From: Actinomycetes bacterium
GTDB lineage: Bacteria; Actinomycetota; Actinomycetes; Actinomycetales; Cellulomonadaceae
DNA length: 7,300 nt
Assembly (NCBI GenBank): GCA_023425905.1
Contig: JAFABT010000240.1
Span: 1 to 7,300 of the forward strand
Reading direction: 5' to 3'
Part shown: piece by piece, positions 1 to 4,839 of the stretch
Layout of the letters: each line of letters opens with the position of its first letter
How positions within the stretch are numbered: the first letter of the stretch is position 1
Position numbers and translations under genes: made by a program
Notes under the pieces: generated by a model
The model's input: only the letters and a program-made list of their open reading frames with translations
What the model was told of the DNA's origin: nothing
Database searches by the model: none

Positions 1-331
1 GCAGGTCGTCGACGAGCTTGTCGTGCGCCGTGTCGATGACCGGCCCCGCCTTCTCGGCGGCCTTCTCGACCTTGGGTGCGGCGCTCTTCACGCCCTCGCG
101 GTAGGCCTGCTCGAGGCGCGGCACGGCCCACTCGATGAAGGCCTCGACGCGCGGCGCCGTCCACTCCTTCGCATGCCCGGCTGCGTCCTGCGCCTTGTGC
201 GCGGCCTCCCCGGCGAGGAAGGCGGCCTTCGCTGCGGCCTTTGCGGCCTGGTCGCTCACCTGCTCGCCGAGCTGTGCTGAGTCAACCTCGGACAGGCGAC
301 GGCTCGCGCTTCGACGGATGCTCTCGAACAT
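1..331 (-). CDS. Alanine-rich helical protein, DUF5324-like, N-terminal part (gene runs off the left edge)
   Basis: The reverse strand is open without a stop from an ATG at 331 to the window edge, giving the first 110 residues. A good GAGGAG ribosome site lies at 337-342, five bases before the ATG. The protein starts MFESIRRSASRRLSEVDSAQ and continues as an Ala/Lys/Glu-rich stretch with no signal peptide, no membrane segment and no cysteine. The pattern (repeated AAKAA and EKAAEKAG blocks, with a PRVEAFIEWAVPRLEQAY element in the middle) predicts long amphipathic helices. From memory, Streptomyces carries a DUF5324 protein of this character beside ppiA, so position and composition both suggest that family, but I see no diagnostic motif. 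The biochemical role is unknown. It is divergent from ppiA across a 117-base gap. A LEA-like or apolipoprotein-like helical protein is the alternative. The gene is real; its family is less sure. Confidence 0.8.
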   Translation of the reverse strand, partial: MFESIRRSASRRLSEVDSAQLGEQVSDQAAKAAAKAAFLAGEAAHKAQDAAGHAKEWTAPRVEAFIEWAVPRLEQAYREGVKSAAPKVEKAAEKAGPVIDTAHDKLVDDL

Positions 332-448
332 GGGTGCTCCTCGTGGCTAGCGATCACTGGGGCGTTGCCGCCCTGGACTCGTGCTCGGAACTCCACTCTG
401 CCACGTCAGGGACGGCGCCGCCGGGCCGCTGCGTGACAGGATGGAGCC
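332..448. promoter_or_regulatory. Divergent intergenic region between the helical protein gene and ppiA
   Basis: These 117 bases separate two genes that point away from each other, so promoters for both should lie here. A TTGCCG at 365-370 could be a plus-strand -35, but no good -10 lies 16-18 bases downstream. The ribosome sites are clear: GAGGAG (337-342, minus strand) and AGGA (438-441, plus strand). Promoter function is inferred from the layout, not from a recognised motif. Confidence 0.4.
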
Positions 449-988
449 ATGTTCGCAACCCTTCACACCACGTCCGGTGACATCCGACTCGAGCTGTTCG
501 AGAACCACGCGCCCGCGACGGTCGCCAACTTCACGGGCCTCGCCACGGGCTCGAAGACGTGGACGGACCCCGCGACGGGTGCCGACCGCAACGACCCGCT
601 CTACGACGGCGTCGTCTTCCACCGCGTCATCGCCGGCTTCATGATCCAGGGCGGCGACCCGCTCGGTAACGGCACGGGCGGCCCGGGCTACAACTTCGAC
701 GACGAGATCCACCCCGAGCTCCAGTTCAACGAGCCCTACCTCTTCGCCATGGCGAACGCAGGCAAGCGCCTCAATCCGGTCACGGGCCAGGTCGGCGGCA
801 CGAACGGCTCGCAGTTCTTCATCACCGTGACCGCGACGCCGCACCTCAACGGCAAGCACACGATCTTCGGCAAGGTCGCGGACGACGCCTCGCGCGCCGT
901 CGTCGACGCGATCGCCGCGACCCGCACGGGCCGCAACGACCGCCCGGCCGAGGACATCACCATCACCTCGGTCACCGTCGAGGCCTGA
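449..988 (+). CDS. ppiA: Cyclophilin-type peptidyl-prolyl cis-trans isomerase
   Basis: A 179-residue single-domain cyclophilin that catalyses cis-trans isomerisation of X-Pro bonds, acting in protein folding. There is no signal peptide or membrane segment, so it is cytosolic. The family signature FHRVIAGFMIQGGD is at residues 57-70, with the catalytic Arg59 and Gln67; the NGSQFFI strand is at 119-125 and HTIFG at 137-141. The position matching Trp121 of human CypA (in WLDGKH) is His132 here (HLNGKH), which in other bacterial cyclophilins goes with weak cyclosporin binding. A roughly ten-residue loop (KRLNPVTGQVG) sits between MANAG and GTNGSQ. The ATG is preceded by AGGA seven bases upstream. 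The rhomboid gene follows after four bases, so the two are probably cotranscribed. In Mycobacterium the equivalent ppiA lies at the same near-origin locus. Confidence 0.96.
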   Translation: MFATLHTTSGDIRLELFENHAPATVANFTGLATGSKTWTDPATGADRNDPLYDGVVFHRVIAGFMIQGGDPLGNGTGGPGYNFDDEIHPELQFNEPYLFAMANAGKRLNPVTGQVGGTNGSQFFITVTATPHLNGKHTIFGKVADDASRAVVDAIAATRTGRNDRPAEDITITSVTVEA

Positions 989-992
989 CGCC

Positions 993-1901
993 GTGAGCCT
1001 GCCCCCCGAGCTGCCCGAGTCTGCTCAGTCGGGGGGCGGGCTCCCCGTCTGCCCGCGCCACCCGGACACCGTCTCCTACGTCCGGTGCCAGCGCTGCGAG
1101 CGCCCCACGTGCCCGGCCTGCCAGCGCCCTGCGCCGGTCGGTGTGCAGTGCGTCGACTGCGTCCGCGAGCACGTGCGTGCCCAGAACGCGGCTCGCGGCG
1201 GGCGCCGCCCGGACGGCTCGATCGTCCCCCTCGTCACGTTCACCCTCATCGGGCTCAACGTGCTCAGCTACGTGCTGCAGCTCGCCGTCCCGGGGTGGAC
1301 CGACGCCCTCGTGCTCACCGCGGGCCTCGCGCTCGAGGAGCCGTACCGGGTGCTCACGAGCGCGTTCCTCCACTCGGAGGGGTCCTTCATCCACATCCTG
1401 TTCAACATGTACCTGCTGTGGATGGTGGGCCCGATCATCGAGTCGCGCTTCGGGCGCGTGCGCTTCCTCGCGCTCTACCTGCTCGCCGCGATCGGCGGCT
1501 CGGTCGGCTACGTGCTCTTCCTCGACGCGACGTCGCTCGTCGCCTGGCAGACCCGCGTCGTCGGCGCCTCGGGCGCAGTCTTCGGGCTGCTTGGCGCCTC
1601 GTTGCTCGCGCTCCCCCGCTCCTCCGCGGCGCGCAGCCAGATCATCGGTCTGCTCGTCCTCAACGGCGTCCTGGGCTTCGTGCTGCCCGGGATCGCGTGG
1701 GAGGCGCACCTCGGTGGGCTTGTCGTCGGGGCGGGCCTCGGCTGGGCCTTCACCTGGGTGCAGCGCAGCCGCGAACGTGCCCAGCGCATCATGCTCACGG
1801 TGGGTGTCGTCGTCGCGGTCTCCCTCGTGCTCACGATGCTGGGCGACCGGGTGCTCGACGCGAAGTACGAGGCACTGTTCGAGGCACTTACACGGGTGTA
1901 A
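993..1901 (+). CDS. Rhomboid-family intramembrane serine protease with N-terminal zinc-binding module
   Basis: A 302-residue polytopic membrane protein. Residues 20-56 form a Cys/His module (C20, H23, C32, C35, C40, C43, C53, C56) resembling a B-box or zinc ribbon, expected on the cytosolic side. The rhomboid domain starts near residue 77 and has about six or seven membrane helices. The catalytic dyad is visible: Ser193 in GASGAVFG and His239 in EAHLGGLVVG. His134 and Asn138 in HILFNMYLLW match the conserved HxxxN of helix 2, and an L1-loop-like region precedes it. Rhomboids cut single-pass membrane proteins within or near the bilayer; the substrate cannot be read from sequence. The start is a GTG four bases after the ppiA stop, with GAGG at 980-983 as ribosome site. 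The stop codon lies inside the left arm of a hairpin. Zinc finger plus rhomboid is a common actinobacterial arrangement, seen next to ppiA. Confidence 0.94.
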   Translation: MSLPPELPESAQSGGGLPVCPRHPDTVSYVRCQRCERPTCPACQRPAPVGVQCVDCVREHVRAQNAARGGRRPDGSIVPLVTFTLIGLNVLSYVLQLAVPGWTDALVLTAGLALEEPYRVLTSAFLHSEGSFIHILFNMYLLWMVGPIIESRFGRVRFLALYLLAAIGGSVGYVLFLDATSLVAWQTRVVGASGAVFGLLGASLLALPRSSAARSQIIGLLVLNGVLGFVLPGIAWEAHLGGLVVGAGLGWAFTWVQRSRERAQRIMLTVGVVVAVSLVLTMLGDRVLDAKYEALFEALTRV

Positions 1902-1945
1902 CTACAACGGTGTAGTTATCCACAAGGTAGTCCACCGTTGTGGAC
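1899..1945. repeat. Nested inverted repeats between convergent rhomboid and crgA genes
   Basis: Several perfect inverted repeats overlap here. An 8-bp stem pairs 1899-1906 with 1911-1918 (loop ACGG) and includes the rhomboid stop codon. A 6-bp stem pairs 1930-1935 with 1940-1945 (loop CGTT). Two alternative long-range pairings exist: ACAACGGTG at 1904-1912 with CACCGTTGT at 1933-1941 (9 bp), and TCCACAA at 1919-1925 with TTGTGGA at 1938-1944 (7 bp). They cannot all form at once. Between converging genes the simplest role is a two-way terminator, but the first stem is AT-rich, no T-run follows it, and the stretch looks more AT-rich than the coding DNA around it. A protein-binding role is also possible. 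Confidence 0.6.
1916..1924 (+). promoter_or_regulatory. Consensus DnaA box (TTATCCACA)
   Basis: TTATCCACA is an exact match to the classical high-affinity DnaA box. It lies between the convergent rhomboid and crgA genes, overlapping the right arm of the first hairpin there. An inverted near-match (TCGTCCACA read on the minus strand, 1939-1947) lies 14 bases away, but the same nine bases also occur inside pknB, so that one means little. The gene set suggests an origin-proximal position, which makes a real DnaA site plausible. Whether it is bound, and what it does, is inference. Confidence 0.5.
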
Positions 1946-1967
1946 GACCCGCGTGCGTGGCGGCGCG

Positions 1968-2216
1968 TCAGCGCCAGCGGGTCGTGAGCGCGAAGCCCGC
2001 GATGATGAGGCCGAAGCCGACCGCGAGGTTCCAGTTCCCGAGCGACTCGACGGGCCACGCCGTCGACGTCACGTACGTGACGACGATCCACACGAGGCCG
2101 AGCAGCATGAGCCCGAGCATCGTCGGGACCAGCCAGGACGGGTTGCCCTGGGGGGCCTGCTTGGCGGCGGGCGCAGACTGCTGCACGGCCTTCTTGCGCG
2201 ACTTCGACTCGGGCAC
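1968..2216 (-). CDS. crgA: Cell division protein CrgA
   Basis: A small 82-residue integral membrane protein of the actinobacterial CrgA family. It starts VPESKSRKK, close to the MPKSKVRKK start of the mycobacterial protein. Membrane helices run at about 29-50 and 62-78, with a short W-containing linker (WPVESLGNWN) between, and it ends in the family-typical TRWR. In Mycobacterium CrgA binds FtsZ, FtsQ, FtsI and CwsA and stabilises the divisome; in Streptomyces it restrains FtsZ ring formation in aerial hyphae. I chose the GTG at 2216 because GGAG at 2225-2228 sits eight bases upstream; a GTG at 2225 is in frame but overlaps that site and would add three residues. It is convergent with the rhomboid gene and divergent from the DUF881-sortase operon. 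The family is sure; the exact start is likely. Confidence 0.93.
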   Translation of the reverse strand: MPESKSRKKAVQQSAPAAKQAPQGNPSWLVPTMLGLMLLGLVWIVVTYVTSTAWPVESLGNWNLAVGFGLIIAGFALTTRWR

Positions 2217-2224
2217 GCTGGTCA

Positions 2225-2228
2225 CTCC
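2225..2228 (-). promoter_or_regulatory. Ribosome binding site deciding the crgA start
   Basis: Read on the minus strand, GGAG (continuing GGAGTGA) lies eight bases before the GTG at 2216. This spacing favours that start over the in-frame GTG at 2225, which the site itself overlaps. Confidence 0.6.
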
Positions 2229-2393
2229 ATCCGGAACTGCGGCAGGCGGGGGCCGGCGGAGAGCTCGGGCATCCGTGGGGATGCGCGATCCGGCCGGCAC
2301 GTCGTCGTCTAGCGTAGTGCCCCAGGGCGCCACGACCTGCTGGTGCCCGCCCAGAGCGCCGGGAACCCGCTGCCAAGCCGGTCCGGCACGGTC

Positions 2394-2400
2394 GAGGAGG
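2394..2400 (+). promoter_or_regulatory. Ribosome binding site deciding the DUF881 gene start
   Basis: GAGGAGG is a near-perfect anti-Shine-Dalgarno match eight bases before the GTG at 2409. Longer in-frame starts, such as the GTG at 2343, have no comparable site, so the shorter start is preferred. Confidence 0.65.
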
Positions 2401-2408
2401 TGGCGCGC

Positions 2409-3194
2409 GTGGCCGAGCACGGCACGCCGACGACCGCCGCACGCCGCCGCAGGGTGAGCCGCGGCTCGCTGTCCGTCGCCCTCGTCCTCGCCCTCGCCGG
2501 CACCCTCTTCGTCGCCAACGCACGCCTCGCGCGCTCGAGCGACGACCGCCACCCGCAGGACCTCCGCGGCCTCGCGTCAGCCGAGGACCAGCGCGTCTCG
2601 GCCCTCGCCGCCGAGCTCGACGAGCTCGAGGCGGAGATCGGTGCCCTGTCCGACGACGACCGGTCGCCGACGACGGACCGTGAGCGCGCCGAGCTCGTCG
2701 CCCTCGCCGCAGGGGCGCGACCCGTGAGCGGACCGGGCCTCACCGTCGTCCTCGACGACGCCGAGCCCACGGCCGGCGCGATCGACGAGGGCAGATACAC
2801 CGCGGACGACTTCGTCGTCCACCAGCAGGACCTCCAGGGCGTCATCAACGCCCTCTGGGCGGGCGGCGCCGAGGCGATGACGATCCAGGGGCAACGGGTG
2901 ACGATGACGACGGCCGTGCGCTGCGTCGGAAACGTCCTGCTCCTACAAGGACGCGTCCACTCCCCGCCCTACACGATCAGGGCGATCGGTGACCCCGCCG
3001 TCCTCCGCACCGCCCTCGACGACGACCCGACCGTGACCCGGTACCGGGCGTGGGTCGCGGCGCTCGGGCTCGGGTACTCCGTCTCCGCAGAGGACGAGAT
3101 CGACATGGACGCCTACCAGGGCCCCACCGGCCTCGGCTGGGCCGTGCTCCCAGACGGGGTCTCCCCCTTCAGCCCGCCGACGGGGGCGTCGTGA
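2409..3194 (+). CDS. DUF881 family membrane-anchored protein
   Basis: A 261-residue protein of the DUF881 (YlxW/YlxX-like) family. A basic N-terminus (RRRR at 12-15) is followed by one membrane helix at about 20-37, so the rest should lie outside the membrane (N-in, C-out). Residues 57-81 (SAEDQRVSALAAELDELEAEIGALS) form a short predicted coiled coil. The DUF881 core follows, with PVSGPGLTVVLDDA, then DFVVHQQDLQGVINALWAGGAEAMTIQGQRVT and the GNVLLLQGRVHSPPYTIRAIG block. The family's biochemical role is not established; its members keep company with division and wall genes, as here, and Rv0012 is the comparable mycobacterial neighbour. The start is a GTG with GAGGAGG eight bases upstream. The stop overlaps the sortase start by four bases (GTGA), so translation is probably coupled. 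It is likely the first gene of the operon running to trpG. Confidence 0.9.
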   Translation: MAEHGTPTTAARRRRVSRGSLSVALVLALAGTLFVANARLARSSDDRHPQDLRGLASAEDQRVSALAAELDELEAEIGALSDDDRSPTTDRERAELVALAAGARPVSGPGLTVVLDDAEPTAGAIDEGRYTADDFVVHQQDLQGVINALWAGGAEAMTIQGQRVTMTTAVRCVGNVLLLQGRVHSPPYTIRAIGDPAVLRTALDDDPTVTRYRAWVAALGLGYSVSAEDEIDMDAYQGPTGLGWAVLPDGVSPFSPPTGAS

Positions 3195-3949
3195 CCGGGA
3201 CCACCGCCCTCGAGGCGATGCCCGACGCACCGCGGCGCCGGCCCTCTCCGCTCGTCGTCGTGACCGGCATCGTCGGGGAGCTCCTCATCACCGCGGGCGT
3301 GCTGCTCGGGCTCTTCGTCGTGTGGCAGCTGTGGTGGACGGACGTCGAGGCCGCCGCGACGCAGCGCACGATCATGAACGAGCTCGGTTGGGCGCCCCCC
3401 GTCGCCCAGGTCGCCGACGACGGCGTCGCCGAGCCGCAACCCGGTGACCCGCCCGTGCCCGCGGTGCCCGAGCACGGCGAGACCTTCGCGACGCTGCTCG
3501 TGCCGCGCTGGGGCGAGCACTACCAGCAGGCGATCTCTGGCGGGATCGACCGCGAGACCGTGCTCGACCCGCTCGGTATCGGGTACTACCCCTCGACCCA
3601 GCTGCCCGGCGAGCTCGGCAACTTCGCGCTCGCCGGTCACCGGGTCACGTACGGCAAACCGTTCAACAAGGTCGAAGAGCTCGAGATCGGCGACCCCATC
3701 GTCGTCCGGACCGAGACGACGTGGTACGTCTACCGCGTCGTGAGCACCCGCGTCGTCACCCCGAAGCAGACCGAGGTCATCGCCCCGGTGCCGGGAGACC
3801 CCGGCGCGGAGCCGACCAAGCGGTTCCTCACGTTGACGACGTGCCACCCGATGTTCTCTCTCCGCGAGCGGTTCGTCGTCCACGCCGTCCTCGACGAGTG
3901 GGCCCGCACGGCGGACGGCGTGCCCGCAGCTCTCACCGGAGGCGCATGA
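3191..3949 (+). CDS. srtE: Class E sortase
   Basis: A 252-residue sortase transpeptidase. The N-terminus is cytosolic and basic (RRRPSP); one membrane helix runs at about 21-48 (VVVTGIVGELLITAGVLLGL), and a proline- and acid-rich linker at about 68-95 leads to the extracellular catalytic domain. The active-site residues are all present: His150 in LAGHRVTYGKPF, Cys218 in TLTTCHP and Arg227 in RERFVVHA. The TLTTCHP and HRxTYGxPF motifs fit class E, the actinobacterial housekeeping class that in studied members cuts LAxTG-type sorting signals and joins the protein to peptidoglycan. No LPxTG or LAxTG substrate gene is in the window. I chose the GTG at 3191, which overlaps the DUF881 stop (GTGA), with a G-rich stretch at 3182-3186 upstream; an ATG at 3218 is a weaker alternative. 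Its own stop overlaps the next gene. Length is normal for the class. Confidence 0.93.
   Translation: MTGTTALEAMPDAPRRRPSPLVVVTGIVGELLITAGVLLGLFVVWQLWWTDVEAAATQRTIMNELGWAPPVAQVADDGVAEPQPGDPPVPAVPEHGETFATLLVPRWGEHYQQAISGGIDRETVLDPLGIGYYPSTQLPGELGNFALAGHRVTYGKPFNKVEELEIGDPIVVRTETTWYVYRVVSTRVVTPKQTEVIAPVPGDPGAEPTKRFLTLTTCHPMFSLRERFVVHAVLDEWARTADGVPAALTGGA
3938..3942 (+). promoter_or_regulatory. Ribosome binding site for the small membrane protein, inside the sortase end
   Basis: GGAGG lies within the last sortase codons. It is six bases before the ATG at 3949 but only three before the in-frame ATG at 3946, so the second ATG of the ATGATG pair is favoured. Confidence 0.55.
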
Positions 3950-4110
3950 TGTACGGATGGGTGTGGCGGCACCTGCCGGGGCCCACGTGGGTCCGGGCCG
4001 TCACGAGCGTCGTGCTCGTGGCCCTCGTGGTCGTCGCGTGCTTCGCGTGGGTGTTCCCGTGGGTCGCGCCTTTCATGCCGTTCAACGAGCAGACAGTGGG
4101 TGAAGGATGA
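3949..4110 (+). CDS. Small single-pass membrane protein of unknown function, coupled to sortase and trpG
   Basis: A 53-residue protein (54 if the adjacent ATG at 3946 is used). It has a short aromatic and basic N-terminus (MYGWVWRHLPGPTW), one strong membrane helix at about residues 17-39 (VTSVVLVALVVVACFAWVFPW), and a short tail, VAPFMPFNEQTVGEG. No enzyme motif is visible. It overlaps the sortase stop (TGATG, or ATGA with the other start) and its own stop overlaps the trpG ATG (ATGA at 4107-4110), so it is a true operon member rather than chance. From memory, similar tiny proteins with a WxFPWxxPxxPFNxxTV-like tail occur next to class E sortases and trpG in other Actinobacteria; I cannot check that here. 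A role with the sortase or divisome is inference only. Confidence that it is a gene is good; function is unknown. Confidence 0.82.
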   Translation: MYGWVWRHLPGPTWVRAVTSVVLVALVVVACFAWVFPWVAPFMPFNEQTVGEG

Positions 4111-4742
4111 CCAGGATCCTCGTCGTCGACAACTACGACTCCTTCGTCTACACGATCGTCGGGTACCTCGCGCAGCTCGGCGCCGAGACCGAGGTGTTCC
4201 GCAACGACGCCGTGCCGCCGCTCGCCGAGCGGGGCCGGTTCGACGGCGTCCTCATCTCCCCCGGGCCCGGGACGCCTGCCGGCGCCGGGTCCTCGCTCGA
4301 CGTCATCCGCGACTGCGCCGCAGCGGGCACCCCGATGCTCGGTGTGTGCCTGGGCCACCAGGCGCTCGGCGAGGTGTTCGGCGGCACCGTGACGCACGCC
4401 CCGGAGCTCATGCACGGCAAGACGAGCGAGGTCGAGCACGAGGGCGCCGGCGTCCTCGCGGGGCTCCCGGCGCCGTTCACCGCGACGCGGTACCACTCCC
4501 TCGCGGTCGTGCCGGGGACCTTCTCCGACGAGCTCGAGGTGACGGCGCACGTCCCGGGCGAGCACGGGCCCGTGATCATGGGCCTGCAGCACCGGACGCT
4601 GCCCCTGCACGGCGTGCAGTTCCACCCCGAGTCGGTGCTCACCGAGGGCGGCCACCGGCTGCTCGCGAACTGGCTCGCGGTGTGCGGCGACACCCAGGCG
4701 GTCGCCCGTTCCGCAGGGATGCACCCGCTCGTCCACGTGTAG
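4107..4742 (+). CDS. trpG: Aminodeoxychorismate/anthranilate synthase component II (class I glutamine amidotransferase)
   Basis: A 211-residue cytosolic glutamine amidotransferase of the TrpG/PabA family. It hydrolyses glutamine and passes ammonia to a component I partner (PabB or TrpE) to make aminodeoxychorismate for folate or anthranilate for tryptophan. The fold starts with ILVVDNYDSFVY; the oxyanion-strand motif SPGPGTP is at 51-57, the nucleophile elbow GVCLGHQA has Cys81, and GVQFHPES completes the triad with His173 and Glu175. No component I gene is in the window, so which pathway it serves, or both, cannot be decided; at this locus other Actinobacteria name it trpG or pabA. The ATG overlaps the previous stop (ATGA) with GAAGG directly against it, so translation probably depends on coupling. 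It is the last gene of the operon and converges on pknB. No attenuator or leader precedes it, as expected for an internal operon gene. Confidence 0.95.
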   Translation: MTRILVVDNYDSFVYTIVGYLAQLGAETEVFRNDAVPPLAERGRFDGVLISPGPGTPAGAGSSLDVIRDCAAAGTPMLGVCLGHQALGEVFGGTVTHAPELMHGKTSEVEHEGAGVLAGLPAPFTATRYHSLAVVPGTFSDELEVTAHVPGEHGPVIMGLQHRTLPLHGVQFHPESVLTEGGHRLLANWLAVCGDTQAVARSAGMHPLVHV

Positions 4743-4789
4743 CCGGGCAGGCGCGGGGACTCGTCAGCGGGACTCCGGCGGAGAGCGCA

Positions 4790-4833
4790 GACAGCGATGC
4801 GGGCCGCGCCCAGGCGCAGCCCGCATCGCTGTC
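4790..4833. terminator. Two-way hairpin terminator between convergent trpG and pknB
   Basis: A perfect 15-bp inverted repeat pairs 4790-4804 (GACAGCGATGCGGGC) with 4819-4833. Inside the 14-base loop, after one mismatch, 4806-4809 (GCGC) pairs with 4814-4817 (GCGC) around a CCAG tetraloop, so the whole forms a stem of about 20 pairs. It lies 47 bases after the trpG stop and six bases beyond the pknB stop, so it can serve both genes. No T-run follows on either strand, which is common for actinobacterial terminators. Confidence 0.85.
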
Positions 4834-4839
4834 AGACGG

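Larger units (their letters stand above)
2217..2408. promoter_or_regulatory. Divergent intergenic region between crgA and the DUF881-sortase operon
   Basis: About 190 bases separate crgA from the plus-strand operon, the natural place for two opposed promoters. A perfect inverted repeat, GCATCC at 2269-2274 and GGATGC at 2279-2284 with loop GTGG, would form a hairpin in the crgA leader if transcription starts upstream of it. Around 2310-2316 the sequence TAGCGTA offers -10-like hexamers on both strands (TAGCGT plus; TACGCT minus), but no convincing -35 lies at 16-18 bases from either. Promoter assignment is inference from layout. Confidence 0.35.

Noticed and set aside
972..1709. A 245-residue antisense open frame over the rhomboid gene
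   Set aside because: Highly charged repetitive composition, no domain, and fully explained by codon bias of the real gene on the opposite strand.
1939..1947. A second, inverted DnaA box near 1940
   Set aside because: It reads TCGTCCACA, two mismatches from the classical consensus, and the same nine bases occur within pknB coding DNA, so it is not specific enough to list.
2287..2339. Back-to-back promoters around TAGCGTA at 2310-2316
   Set aside because: Both strands show a -10-like hexamer, but neither has a recognisable -35 at proper spacing, so only the region was annotated as regulatory.
1141..2457. A 438-residue open frame on the plus strand overlapping the rhomboid gene and crgA
   Set aside because: Its product is Ser/Arg/Cys-rich low-complexity sequence typical of a shifted frame in GC-rich DNA, and it runs over two well-supported genes.
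2226..2552. A 194-residue version of CrgA starting at 2552
   Set aside because: The extra N-terminus is unlike the family, would overlap the DUF881 gene, and the PESKSRKK start with its GGAG site marks the true beginning.
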